Of a stretch of 64,000 bases of DNA, positions 1-12,207 are shown piece by piece; position 1 is the first letter of the stretch; the number at the start of each line of letters is the position of its first letter. The stretch comes from Apoda limacodes (Eukaryota > Arthropoda > Insecta > Lepidoptera > Limacodidae): assembly GCA_946406115.1 (NCBI GenBank), contig OX291557.1, positions 9,084,501-9,148,500 of the forward strand, in the 5' to 3' direction. The position numbers and the translations under genes were made by a program. Below the pieces are notes generated by a model. The model searched no databases. It had not been told where the DNA came from and saw only the letters and a program-made list of their open reading frames with translations.

Positions 1-149
1 TTTGAAAAATGAAATATTTGATACACTATATAAAATATCATTCAAGTGTAAGTAGCAATAGTGAATATTAAATTGCATTAAATCAGTTATTCTGATGACA
101 ACTAATTTTATCATTAAAAAGATTCATTACTTTAATATTAAAAATTGGC

Positions 150-240
150 AAAGTGCGAGTCGGCCTCGCGCACGAACCATTATCTATAACAACGGCAAAA
201 AAATCACGTTTGTTGTATGGAAGCTCCCCTTAAATGTTTC
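150..240 (+). repeat. Lepidopteran dispersed repeat, family A, fragment
   Basis: Shows the family start (aagtgcgagtcggcctcgcg), then gcaaaaaaatcacgtttgtt and the start of the 'gggagcccccttaaat' block. Longer copies occur at 24538-24842, 27421-27853, 35285-35540 and 61158-61545. Confidence 0.6.
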
Positions 241-1020
241 GGCCCGTCCCTTGGCGACAAGGTTTCATCGGGGCGCACCCTCTTCGCCTTTGCAGGCGGT
301 GCGGGGTGTCCCGATTGTTTAGGTCGATTCGCTGCATAGCGTGATCCGCGTTTCCGTTTTTTCTTTTCAGACTTGTGGTCGCGATTGGTTCGGTTGACCT
401 TGTACCCAGCTCGCTCCAGAAGTCCGCTTTGAGGAGCCTCAGGCGTCACCCCGTCCAGTCGAATTGGCGTTAGCCGTAATCATAGGCCCGCCCGCCCGTT
501 GTGGCTATGTTCCTCACTAAGCGCGTCGCAACTGGTCGAAGGCTTCGGCCAAATCAACCTCGCAGCGGCATCGGTCAAAGCTGGGTCCCCTTGTCGGGTC
601 TCCCCTTCAGCCGCGTTTGTTTGCTGTGCGCTCAGGTCAACGTTGGCCTTAGAAGGCTCGCCGTTTCCCGGTTGCACAGTGTTGTTTTTAGAGCGCCGTC
701 CCCGGTGATGGCGGCGCCTGTTGCGTTTTTTCACTCCTGGGGCTGCTGGCTTAGCGTAGATGACGATAGATTTCTGCGTACATCTGCTCGACGCGGCGCA
801 AACTGCCAGCAGGCGTTAGATTTTATCTCAGCGCTGGGCATAGCATTAGCTAGCTCGCGCAGGTTTATAGTCTGGGTTTGAGAAGATTTGCTCCCTCCCA
901 GAATACGTGGAGCAGCCTGAGCCCCCGAGCCTGAGCTCAAAGGTTCAGGAAGGGATTCTCCAGTGTCATGGACGCTGGTACCCTCCTGGGGCAGTTTTCT
1001 TTTTAAATTCACTTCCATAA
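240..1020 (-). pseudogene. Decayed non-LTR retrotransposon ORF1 (gag-like)
   Basis: Read on the minus strand from an ATG near 1017, the frame gives MEVNLKRKLPQEGT, a Ser/Pro-rich linker and then ACWQFAPRRADVRRNLSSS, before a stop near 731. Gag-like basic text continues in other frames to about 240, including an RRRHHRGRRSK stretch and many Gln, Thr and Pro. The order of a short basic start, a low-complexity linker and a conserved ACWQFA-x-VRRNLSS block resembles ORF1 of jockey/CR1-group LINEs of Lepidoptera, as I remember them. It is broken by stops and frameshifts and is higher in GC than the intron around it. The assignment to a LINE is fairly safe; the clade is not. Confidence 0.55.
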
Positions 1021-1091
1021 TTTTTGGCTGGTTTCGGTATGATGTGTATTGTGTGTGTGGTGAGTGATGTTGGTGTGACATAGAGTGCTGA

Positions 1092-1111
1092 ATGATGTAT
1101 GTGTGTATTGC

Positions 1112-1145
<34 letters not shown>
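1092..1145. repeat. (GT)n microsatellite
   Basis: Imperfect GT/TG runs with TATATG interruptions in a TOM1 intron. The apparent histidine/threonine-rich frame on the other strand is a by-product of this repeat. Confidence 0.8.
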
Positions 1146-1344
1146 ATTGTGATTAAGAATGCCCGCTTTATAACTCATAGGCTCCTTGATAAATGTAGGC
1201 CAGGGTTGTTAGGTTTTGTATATTTATATTTAAATATACATATATCTTTTATTTAATTGAAGCATGGAAAACGACTAATTGTAGAGACATAACATGTTTT
1301 TAAGAATAAAATATGTGATATAGTTTAATGTCATTATTTTTCAG

Positions 1345-4300
1345 GGTGTAGTTCAAGTATACAATGAACTAAGAACAAAAGGTGTGGAATTCCCAATGAC
1401 AGACTTGGATGCAATGGCTCCTATTTTCACACCACAAAGGGTAAATCTAAATATTTACATTAAGATATTCACCAATACTCTTCCTTTTTAGGGTTTCTTA
1501 CCTAAGCTATGTGTCTGTCTGCGTGTCACAGAGCAGTACAGTTACTTTTAACACTATAATTAATAGCTAGTAGAAAACAAATACATAATCCGTGTTACTA
1601 TAGATTCTATCATAGCAAGAAACTTTATAAAAAATATATCATTGCAACGTGGTCAAACATTTTCTAATTCAATTGTATTCTCCGTAGCGATAGGTAAATT
1701 ATAGTTTTGTTAAAAAAAAACAACCTACTAAATGCAATCAACAAAAGTAGTGTATGTATAGCATTATTTAAATAACCCACTGGTTATATTCTGAAACTAA
1801 TATAGATAATACATAATCACAATTATAAAAGGTCAGCTTTTCCATGGCATTGATAGAAATAAATAAAGGGGTAAAGTATAATATGCATTCGAATATATTT
1901 AACAAGTAGTAAATAGTAGTCTAGATTTTAGACTAAAATAATTCTTGTATTTAATTATTTTTCCCTTTCCTCTTTTTAGAGTGTACCAGATGGTGGAGAG
2001 CCTATTGTGGGATCTCCCCAGAGGTCTTCTGTCTTGCAGAATTCTCCTATTTTACCGACACAGGAGCAACTTATTGGTACTGTAAGTAATTTTCTATTGT
2101 AAATATTAGACTTTATTTAGTGCTTGAACAACGGTGAGCGCTGATGTCGGTTAAGCGTAGTTGTATCAATGATAATGGTTGCATTATCAATTTTCTGCTC
2201 TGCAATTTAGGTCTTACACATTTTTTCTAAAATGCGTAGTTTGGAACCGGATATACACAAGAAAAATATAAATGTATATATACCGTGTAAGGTCATTATG
2301 TGCCTCAACTGAAACGGGAGAGAGTACCAAGAACATTGATTAAGAATACGATCTAGGCTAGATCGCGTAAATTAGCCGCGCTGTTTCTTTGCAAATTTTG
2401 GGGCTAAACTATAGCATCTAAAGTATTGAAAAAAATATATGTTATAAAACTTGCTGAATTTATAGTATTTAATGCAATAAAAAATCTGAAAGTCACATAT
2501 TGTTTAAACACTTGTGCAAATTTTTAAAGCGTGTATTGCATTTGCTTCTAGATTGTTGAAAAAAAATTAAGTTTCAAGGCGTCACTATGGCATAAATTAC
2601 TTCGGAACGAATAACTATAACATACTATAACGAATATACCTCACATTAATGTATATAACATTATGTAATAATTGTCCCCGACCAAACTTTTAAAAGAATT
2701 TAAACACCATTTGCTAAATATTTATTGTGGCATAATGCTACTAGACTACAGCTATTTTTCATTCATTCATTAACGTCTCACGATGACACTTACCGTTAAG
2801 TCGGCTAAAGAAACTAGAAACTAGGAGTTTGACTAAAAGGACATACATACACGAAAATGATTTGTAGACACGATTGACCGTGTACGGGGAAATTGGCGAT
2901 CGATTCGTTGTTTGGTTGGGTTCGGTCTGTAATGGCGGACTATTCTTGTTAGCAAGAGTCAATTTTCATCACAATCGATGCACTTAAGGAAAAGTTATAA
3001 GATTTATAAGGGTTCTATTTTTTCACTTGACTATGGAATCCTAAAAACCGGAGATTAAACCTTTGTAGAACTCTGAACTTCTTAAAACTAACAATTAAAG
3101 TCTAACCTAATAACATCCTCTACTCTCCGGGCCGAGTTTTTGTTTTAACAACACAATCAAATGTTAAGGTTTAAAAGAAATAAATGTCATAGAAATAAGC
3201 TACTAGCCAAAAACCAACTTAATATTTAATTGAGAAATGATGTGTCTTGCTAGAATTTTAAATTTTCCAGAAAACTCTATTCTTGACAATTCATAAACAT
3301 ATACATATTTAAATATAATGTTTTAATATGTAAAAGTTTTGCGAATATATACTTGTGTTTGTTTTTTACATTATTGTGTAGATTATTTCAAATCTTTATG
3401 CGAGATATAAAATCACAGTGTTGAGGACAAAATAAAAAGTGTTGACGACAAGTTGACATGCGCAAAATTTGTCAATGACCCAACTATAAAAAATGACCTC
3501 TAGAATAAGTGTAAAGTCATATAAATGTAAACAATCTATCTTAACCTCAAATTATTTTAAAATTTAACTTATAATTACATTTTAATGACTTACGTTATTA
3601 GTAATCTATTATTTCACCTATTATGCAATCATACAAAGAAATACATAGTCAAAAGGGTACTTAGTATGTAGTTTATATATTGAAAATGGTTAAAATGTCG
3701 ATAAAAGATATTTTTCTTCACTAATATAATTGAGGTAACATTTAGTACTCAGCCTTTAAAAGAAATAACAAGCAACAGAAAGTAACTACCATGTGGATCT
3801 ATAAGTTATGGTTAACCACTTAGATTAGAGATATATCAACTGAAGTCAATCAAATACTATTCATTTTTTTCTTGTTATATAGATATATATCCAGGGTGTC
3901 CACTTTCTGGAAAGTCAGGGAAAATCAGGGAAGCTAAAAGTGGTCTGGGAAAGTCAGGGAAGCTTATGGTAAGGTCAGGGAAAAAAAAAGTATTTACAAA
4001 AGGGAAAAAAAAAGTATTTAGGTGAAACAAAAAAGGCTACTATCCGAGTGATTGACTATGAGGGTTATTTTTATGCTCTAGCTGACCCTAATCTAGTCTA
4101 TAGAAGAATTTTTATTTTCAGGCTATTGGAGGGATATATTCATGTTTCTTTGTGACATAATTAGATTTCTCCGTTTTAGTAAACTACATAGTAAAAGTTT
4201 TTGATCAACATCATTTCCGTTTATTACAGTGAACTATTAGAGTTAAGTGATTAAATTCTAAATCAAAAAAGTGTCATTTTAATAAAGTGTAGCTAGACCC

Positions 4301-7300
4301 CAAAGTGAACTCAGAATTTGTAGATTGGCTTGATGAAGATCCAAATGATACAACAGCTGCTTACTGCAGAATGTGCTGCAAAAAAATTAATAAGTATATA
4401 ATAATAAATTAATACTTAGGCAAACAAGCCTAAGTATAACATGCCAAAGGGCCCAAACATATAAAAAATATTGAAATAAAATAAAAACAACTGCTTATAT
4501 CAATATTTCAAAATAAAGCTCGTATTGACAATATTAACAGTAATCCTAGTACTAGTGCAACTACAACGACAGTTGCAGAGCCGTCCGTACCTCCCAAAAC
4601 TGCATATGACTTAACATATAAGGACAATGCAGTTACGTCTGCTGAAATAATTTGGGCGTTAGAGTTATTTTTTGATAAAATGAGCTTAAAATCATGTGAC
4701 AGAACTTCCAAAGCCTTTAAGAGAATGTTTACTGACAGCGAGATCGCACTAGGTTATTCTATGGGCTAAACTAAGGCAGCATACGCCATAAATCACGGTA
4801 AAGCGCCATATTTAAGAACAAATTTGCTTTATATAATTAAAAATTGTAAATTCTATGTAGTTTTGCTTTGACGAGAGCTTAAATAAGGTGTCATAAAAAT
4901 GCCAAATGGATTTAGTAATTCGAATCTGGAACACAGATGCAGACTAAGTTGAATCGAGATACTGGACTAGTGTTGTTATGTGGCGGTCTACTGCTAAACA
5001 GTTTCAAAGCAGTTTTTTAGAGGGGTTGTCAGACCTAGATCTCGGAAAAAAGTTTCAATGGATGGACCTAATGTAAATCACAGTTTCCTCAAAAAACTGA
5101 AAACGGTAGACATTGTTTGAAAATATAAAAAAATTCACAAATATTATAATTTTTGGTCAGGGAATTTTGAAGAAATGGTCAGGGAAAAGTCAGGGATTTT
5201 TTTTGGGAATTAGAGTGAACACCCTGATATCTTAAACCTTTTAATATTGTATTTAACGATGTCCACATTCCACAAGTGTCGGAAGTAAAATTTTTGGGTT
5301 TCCACTTTGATGATAGTTTTAAATTAACACACATAAACAAACTAAGTGATCATCTCAGTCAAACTTTGTTTTGCATTGGATAGAATCTCCCAAACGCTAA
5401 GTCCGTAAAATAAGCGCATGACGTACTTTGCATATGTACATTCTTTGCTGAGATACGGTATTGACTTATCCCCACAAGTCTGGCAGCCGAAAGTAAAAGA
5501 ATTTTCCTAATGCAAAAAAAGCTGTACTCGGATACTCGCTGGTTTTAGAAATACTCGCAGTCCCCTGCGTCCCCACTCAACTCGTATATTTATCTAAATA
5601 CAAAATGTCAAAAATTTAATAATAGTTCAAAATGTTTTCTACTCTAAAAATATCTAGTTTACACCTTGACATATTAGTCCTAAAGGAGACTCGGCACTTA
5701 CCGATACAGTGTTAAAAATTGCAGTTTATTTAGTCATTGTCTGATACAAGCCTTTTCGCGTATGGCACGTGACGTAGTAACTAGTACTTCTTCTGTGACG
5801 TAACGTTTGTTTATAATGGTTCCACAATAAGTTTATAGGAAATGTTTTTACATACATCGCTCGTTTACGTTTCTATTAATTGCCGCAATGTATCCGCTTT
5901 TAATATTTATACGTTTTTCTTGCAGGTGACTTTATCCGATAGTCAAAGCAGCAAGCTGCGGGCCGATCTAGCAGTTGTTGAAGGAAACATGGCGGTGATG
6001 AACGATATGTTGAACGAACTTACCAGCCAGCCGCCGTCGCAGCACCATGCCAGCGATATTGAGCTACTTAACGTTAGTATCGGACAGTCCAAGGTGACAC
6101 ATTTAGACGGATGTTTCTGATACAAGCAGTCCACATTTGAATACCAGAAATAAAGAAGGTTCTAGGACTTGTTCCACGAATCTCTCAGCCAACTCTTACC
6201 GCCGCAAATCCCTGTTTCTGTTTCAACAATCTTTTTAACACTTTAATAGTTTTTATATATATTTTTGAAACTCATATAGTTAAAAAAAAAACAGTTGATG
6301 ACTCTTCACGTTGTCCCCTGTTTGTTATGGAGAATGAAGAGTGCAGATGTGCAGTGTTGTGGAGTAGACCCCTGGTGTCATGAACAAAAATTCAGGAGTT
6401 CGCCTTTTAAATAACTATGCGTCCTGTTTCTTGTACCATTTGCGCTTGGTTCTAATACATTTTAGTGTGTACTTGTGCCTAATACATTTGTGCCTTGTTT
6501 TAGGCGATGGGCCACCCTATACACATTTGATATAAAAAGGTAAATTATATTTGTTTAAGTGTTGTCGGACGCTCGCTTGTGACACAATCGGATGCGAGTT
6601 TGTTTAATGGGCGTTCAACATAGTCCAAAGAAACTGTACATACTACTTTGCACTCGCGGTTTTTGTATGTGGTGGGCAGAATGCGATTTACGTATCATTT
6701 TTCGAGCTACGTCAGCAATTTTGGTTTCTCTACAGATATTCTTTTTACCCACGACGACGAAACGAACTGATTCGGCATATGCATCTATAGGGGTAGTTTG
6801 TTTGTATGTATGTCTGTTACAAGTTATTGGGGAATATATTACATAGGTTTTACCTCAGATCAGATTCTTTTTAATCATGGTTTACGGGTATACGCCAAGA
6901 GGGAACGCTACAGTAAATCATGTTTCCCATAAAACACAACCAATTTTGATGTGATTTATTGTATTACTTAGGTATCACCTCAAAGCTGGTTGTCTGTCAT
7001 GTATTACCGTTGTTGACCACCAGAGGGCGGTGCACTTGGTTTTTTTTTTTATCATTTGGGTTTAGTTAGCTTTGATGTTTCAGGAACTAGCGGACACGTT
7101 ACGAGCCATGCAGACCCGCGTGGCCGAGCTAGCGGGGAGGCTGGCGGGAGAGTCTCCCATCACCGCGGAACTCTTACATGCCAATGACACACTAAACAAC
7201 CTACTATTACGCCACTCGCGATTCTGCAGCAACCGGTATGTTTTACATAAAGCTTGGTATTAATGTCTTTTACCAAATGCTTGGTTAACTTATGTAATTT

Positions 7301-10300
7301 ATATTACCGTTTTGTACCACATGCCTGCTTAGCTTACCATAGGTGACTTGTATTACAGCCTTTTATTTACCACATACCTGGTTACGTTATGTAATTTGTA
7401 ATTGTCTATATTAGGTACTGCCTTTTACCACATGCCTGGTTACCTTATGTTATTTGTATAACTACTTTAAACTACTTGCGTGGTTACCTTTTGCAATTTG
7501 TATAACTGCCCCTTACAGAAACGCGGCAACGGGAGGTGCCACGCCTTCAGCTATTCTAGGTGCCGCAATGGGAGTACCCACAGCTGTCGCATCACGTGAG
7601 TTTTTTACTTTCCACTGCTGACACGAGTCTTAAAAATTGAGTTTTTTTTTGAATAAATAAAAAAAGTTGCTTGTTTTATGAGTAAAGTTCATTTTAAACT
7701 TGGTACGCCGTTTCCGTTTAAATTTATATAAAGTATAAAACCTCATGATTAGTGTGTTTGATGAACGTTGTCAATCACATATAGGAGTATATATATTATA
7801 TTTTTGGTAAAACTTTGGTTGACCGTAATTATATCAGTTGTCTGGCATCTCACTTTGGGACCAGATGGCGCTGTTTGAGATGTCCAGGAATATTTATTTA
7901 TTTTTTAATAAGTATAAAAAATTTAAGTGACAATCCTTATTAGGTTGTAGTAATTGTAATCACTAAAACATTGCGAAGAATTTTTGATTTTTATTTTTTT
8001 GAAATAAATGTATCTTCTACGCAATGAAAAATATAAAAGACTACGAAAAATAAAGGTTTTTGAATCTCGAGCGTTTTCGCTTTCGTATTTCTTCTTTTAG
8101 TATTTCAATTTTCCACCAATGTTTACATCATTTAAAAATTCGCATTCAATAACTAGCATGGCGGAACAATTGACAATAATTTTGTTAGAAAGTATTAACA
8201 ACGTATCAAATTATAGTACAGAGACTGGAAAAGTTATAATAGTTCAGGGACGAGCTACCCAAAAATGTGTAGCCACAAAAGTATATAAAAACTCAACTCG
8301 CTACAAGTCAAATATTAAAATTTCATCAGAATTGATAATTTTTGATACTTTACATGTGCCTCCTATGCAATTTTAAAACAATAGGTAATTTAAAAAATTA
8401 TTGATATTATTTGGAGCATTTATTATTTATAATGTTTTGTAATATTATGTTTATTTTAACGATGCAAAAGTGTTTATAGAAACCCACTTAAATAAAATAT
8501 ATTTGATTTGCAGCCAACTTCAATTTATAACGATGCCTATTTGACTTGTTAGAAACAGTTATATATTTTTTTTAAATAATTTATTCATCCATACTATAAA
8601 TATATTTTTTTAACATTTTTCTTTTGTGTTTGTATAGCAAAGAAGGCTGATGAGGATGCCCTTATTGACCTAAGTGATGACGTGCCGGATGTGTCTAAAC
8701 TATGTTAGTATTTTTGTTGTATTGTATGTGTATTCTAAATATGCTTTCAATCGATCCGCGAGCTATAGAAAGAGCTATGCTGGGTGTTTCTTTGCGCGAT
8801 AAAATGAGTTGAGGAGGAAATTCGCCAAAGAATCAAAGTCACACTCATATCTCATATAGCATTCTAAAGTGGCAATGAGCGAGCCACCCGATAGGGAAGA
8901 AAGGTTCTCGAGTGGCGATCACGGCCTGTTACGGCTTTGTGGAGGCAGTGAACGTCTTTCGGCTGAGTCAGCCCACCAGTAAGTACATTGGTAATATTGT
9001 TACAATTCGTTAATTGTAAAATTGTTTCTGCTTTGATTTGCGCCCGGTACGGCGATAGGCTTACCCCTGGTAACGTTTGTGGATCGGAATACCATTGGTA
9101 AAACGTGGTTTTGTGACAAGCACTGTTAACTCGCTTTCTGAGGGTTTAACGGTCGAGCCTAGCGCCTTTTTTTGATTTTTCGTCCACTTTTTGGGGATGT
9201 AAAACATCATGAGGAAACCTGCATACGTCAAAAAGACGTCAAAAACGTGTGTAAAGTCCACATTACCGCATCGGGCCCGCGTGATGGACTATGTGTCCTA
9301 ACAGTAGAGATGTATAAAGGTTGGTAAAGATGCATGGTTCTAACAATCATTTTTGTGTTACTATAATAGTATGGTTGATATTGTAATGTAATTGTATTAC
9401 AGCTGTAAAAGACAATCCAAATAGATCATCGAACAGTTCAAAGGACGAATTTGACATGTTCGCGCAGTCAAGAAATGTTACATATGAAAACTCCAAAACT
9501 GGGTAAGTTTTATTTTTACTGGATTGATGATTGATTTTGTAGTTTGTCACATCTTTTATTTTACTAGACAACGGACAATAAATATTACTTTTTTTTGTAA
9601 ATACATACATATCATACATAAATACACCCAGACTCAAGACAAACACAAATGTTTATATAATGACATAAATGTTTGTCCATTGCGGGAATCGAACCCACAC
9701 CCTCTGCACAGCAGCTGGCCACACTACCAACTAGGCTGCGAGGGAGTCGTATGGAGCTGGCAAGAAGAATTCGTCGTTTGACAGAATTTGAAGGAGAGCC
9801 GCACCTGTGTCCTTGTCACCATATGGTGACATAGACGTTCAACGGAACATCGCAACCTGTAGCGTATTGGCTACAAGGACGTTCGAGGGTTAATAAGTTA
9901 TATTGAATGAGTCCTCTGACCTTACTACTGAAATAACACTACAATTGGGTCAATCAAGTAAGCATAAATGTGAAAATCGAATTAAAGGAAAATAAATTTA
10001 TTATACTTATCGATTTACAGCGGGAGCAGTTACGCAGACAATTTAGAAGAACAGTCACTCAGTGGTCTAGCTTCAACCGCCAACCAGCGCACCACACAAG
10101 GACAGCCTCCGGTAAAAAAAAATTAAACACATATTGTTTAAATAAAAACTGATGTTTAAGTTGTTATAATAAATCAAAATGGTTAGTAAATCATCGCTCT
10201 AAATATCCTATTACACCACCTGTGTGCCTTGTTTAAGTTTTTGTGATTCTATTATCGCATTCACATCAAAGGAATAAATGTATAAAGTATTGAATTGAAG

Positions 10301-12186
10301 CACCCCCCTATCAAACGAACGGACGCGTTTTGAAATCATTTTTTCTCATAGAACTGTTAAACGCGATAATAAGAGTTAAAAATTCACATTATTAGGCACA
10401 ATCATAATAAAAATACATTGCCTTTAAAATCATAAAATCATAAAAATGTCTAGTTGATCTTTATTGAAGATTTATATTTTTATTGTTTTTCTATGATTTA
10501 AATCTTACTTACTTAGTTACTAGTAAAAAATACAATTAATTTCAAACCTACTATAAAATAAAAAAACCATAAGCAGACGGCACATAGAGCCAATTGTTTT
10601 ATTCGATTTGAAGTGGCATGCGCAAAATCAAATACCTTATTATATAATTTTTTTTCATATCATTTTTCAACAGCCACCATTTTCAATTTCTATGTGGTTC
10701 TGAATTAATTTTATATTTTTTGCTTTTTTTTTATTTTATAATTTTACTTTCCGCAGCCGTCAGGTATCGACGAAAGAGAGATAGACGAAATAGCCGCTTG
10801 GTTGGCGCAGGAAAAGGTGTGTTTCATTTATTTTGTTTTATTTTACCTGCACCATAGACCTCTAGTTTCGTCACCTGTCCAATAGACTGCGCAATAGCCT
10901 CTGTTTGAAACTGACCTCTGTATAGAAAGAGACAAAGCTAATTCGCTTCAACTACCTGTAACTTTTCGGTGAGATGAAAACAAAACGTTAGAAAGAAACA
11001 ACTACTCGCCTATGAACGACTAGGAAAAGCGCTATCTAGTCTGTGTCGATGACCTTCACACATTTTAGCACTACTAGGGTAACATTATTTGGTATTCTTC
11101 GTCTAGTCTTCTAAAGTCTAAAGACGAAAAGTGAACTATGCTTGCAGTTTGTCTAAAGGATCGAACCCGAATCCGGAAGAGAACTGAAGTCAGCGACATA
11201 GCTCGAAGAATCTGCAAGCTGATTCGTGGGCTGACTAGGTCCACTCTAAGATACGTCTGATCTGTCGGAGGATCGATAACCGACGGAGCAGAAGTGACCT
11301 AGAGTGGAGACCGCGTACCGGAAGGCGAAGCGTGAGACGCCCTCCAGTTCGATAGGCCGATGACCTATAAAGGGTAGCCGATGTTGGCTGGATGCGGAAG
11401 GCCACGGAAGGAGGCTTATGTCCAGCACGTGGAACGAAATAGGCTGATATGATGATCGTGACATATTTTACATAAGTATTGGTTTTTAATTTTTGTATTA
11501 TTTTGAGAATACCAATCCAGTAACTTATAACTATGATTCGGGTTTCAAAAAAATTCAAGTTAAGTGATTTTCTTGAGTACACCGTCGTTTCGACATCATA
11601 AAACACGCGTAAAGCCTGTTTTTCCATGTCTACATTAAATAATTTAAACAAATCTTATTGTTTTCGAGGTATAAAGCCATAAACTTTTACTTTGTCACAA
11701 ATATACATTACAAATATAAATTCCTAAAATCACCTTTAGCTTTATATTCTTAAGTTTAATAAGCACATTTCGTAGTATTTTCATTTTTTTTAGTGTAGGT
11801 AGGACTTTTTTGGTAATTTTGTTAATTTGTTAGTATCTTAAGAAAAATTACAAGGTCACATATCTAGACTACTTAGCGAATATCAACGTATAACCACATA
11901 TTGTTCTTTTTAACTTGTACCTTAAAAGTAAAACTCAAAACTTGGGCACGCCCATGCCAATATATATTTAATAACCGAATAAAAACCGCAGGCCGCGTCA
12001 GAAGCCAACGGTGCAGCTCAAGAAAGTGTCACCAGCAGCGATTTCGACAAATTCTTGGCCGAGAGAGCGGCTGCAGCCGAAAACTTGCCCAATGTAAGTG
12101 ATAATAGAGCACAAAACACGCCGCAGCAAACACCTAGACATCGACAGATTAAAAAAGAGGACCAAGATACCATGTTTGCGCTCTGA
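1345..12186 (+). CDS. Tom1: TOM1-like endosomal sorting adaptor, 3' ten exons (5' end outside window)
   Basis: Ten exons join in phase: 1345-1440, 1980-2081, 5926-6072, 7084-7235, 7519-7595, 8638-8703, 9403-9502, 10021-10111, 10757-10816 and 11992-12186 (TGA). They encode 361 residues. The first exon is the end of the VHS domain, with the TOM1 signature [18 protein letters not shown]. The third and fourth form the GAT three-helix domain ([20 protein letters not shown], then [20 protein letters not shown]), which in this family binds ubiquitin and TOLLIP. Exon six carries a clathrin-box-like ALIDLSDD near visible residue 200. The tail is rich in Ser, Gln and Asn and ends in MFAL. Known role: TOM1 proteins recruit ubiquitinated cargo and clathrin on endosomes. 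The start codon and most of VHS lie left of base 1. TOM1 fits better than HRS, STAM or GGA because of the VHS-GAT order and the EFPMTDLD motif. Introns carry many repeats and no rival coding exons. Confidence 0.9.
3892..5226 (+). mobile_element. hAT-like DNA transposon, decayed copy A
   Basis: The ends are cagggtgtccact and its imperfect inverse at 5226, flanked by a perfect 5-bp duplication, atatc (3887-3891 and 5227-5231). Inside both ends are phased 'gtcaggga' repeats. Between about 4290 and 5100 the plus strand still reads pieces of a transposase: a BED-like start ([20 protein letters not shown] with CRMCCKK), then [35 protein letters not shown] and MDGPNVN, broken by stops. These match the order of conserved blocks in a hAT group related to ZNF862/ZBED-type genes, as I remember it. 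The copy is internally deleted and dead. It lies in a TOM1 intron. hAT elements usually make 8-bp duplications; 5 bp is seen here and again in the copy at 17662. Confidence 0.75.
5724..5830 (+). repeat. Dispersed repeat shared with 13630-13735
   Basis: Shares a block of about 100 bases with 13633-13735: a 'tatgg.ac.tgacgtaataa' core, then 'cttctgtgacgtaacgtt'. The family is unnamed here. The copy lies just upstream of the first GAT exon of TOM1. Confidence 0.5.
7017..7033 (+). promoter_or_regulatory. CTCF-like motif in TOM1 intron
   Basis: The bases ccaccagagggcggtgc fit the CTCF core (CCAsyAGrkGGC) closely. They sit 50 bases upstream of the second GAT exon. Motif resemblance only; there is no evidence of binding. 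Confidence 0.35.
8750..8985 (+). mobile_element. RTE-type LINE fragment (end of pol)
   Basis: The plus strand reads [16 protein letters not shown], then broken text, then a 'LKWQ' block and 'rkvlew'-like text. This is the end of the reverse transcriptase ORF of RTE-group LINEs common in Lepidoptera (family recalled, not searched). Stops and a frame break show it is dead. It lies in the TOM1 intron after exon six. Confidence 0.6.
9045..9330 (+). repeat. Lepidopteran dispersed repeat ('gaggaaacctgcat' family)
   Basis: Contains the blocks cggcgataggctt, ggggatgtaaaacatcatga, gaggaaacctgcat, gtgtgtaaagtcca and gcgtgatggactatg in order. I know these as parts of a widespread lepidopteran repeat. 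A shorter related piece occurs at 30545-30640. Confidence 0.5.
9555..9760 (-). repeat. tRNA-derived SINE
   Basis: On the minus strand the head reads like a tRNA: an A-box-like tagttggtagtgtgg and a B box gggttcgattcccgc, followed by an AT-rich body (ataaacatttgtgtttgtct). The tRNA-like part does not fold into a complete cloverleaf by eye and continues into the SINE body, so it is not a tRNA gene. A relative is at 31950-32180. Confidence 0.65.
11150..11460 (+). mobile_element. RTE-type LINE 3' end fragment
   Basis: Begins in 'gaagtcagcgacatagctcg' (the 'KVTDIAR' block), runs through gtgacctagagtggagaccg (the 'LEWRP' block) to the element's end, 'ggaacgaaataggctgatat' plus a 'gatgat' tail. This is the 3' end of the same RTE group as the piece at 8750. 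It lies in the last TOM1 intron. The long minus-strand frame over it is a shadow. Confidence 0.6.
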
Positions 12187-12201
12187 TGTGTTTCAGATAT
12201 A

Positions 12202-12207
12202 AATAAA
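12202..12207 (+). terminator. Candidate TOM1 polyadenylation signal
   Basis: AATAAA lies 15 bases after the TOM1 stop codon. That would give a very short 3' UTR, so a later signal may be the one used. Confidence 0.3.

Larger units (their letters stand above)
1..1344. other. TOM1 intron with transposon relics
   Basis: No exon of the gene is visible upstream of the acceptor at 1344. The stretch holds a piece of a lepidopteran dispersed repeat (about 150-240), an antisense LINE ORF1 relic (about 240-1020) and a GT-rich microsatellite (about 1100-1145). Confidence 0.6.

Noticed and set aside
966..1178. His/Thr-rich frame on the minus strand
   Set aside because: Produced by the GT microsatellite.
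4508..4711. 67-codon minus-strand frame
   Set aside because: Antisense to the transposase relic of the hAT copy at 3892.
8119..8376. 85-codon plus-strand frame in a TOM1 intron
   Set aside because: No splice context fits, AT-rich composition, no recognised domain; probably chance.
9690..9760. tRNA gene
   Set aside because: A and B boxes are present but it continues into a SINE body with an AT-rich tail, and no complete cloverleaf is apparent.
11235..11651. 138-codon minus-strand frame
   Set aside because: Antisense to an RTE LINE 3' end.
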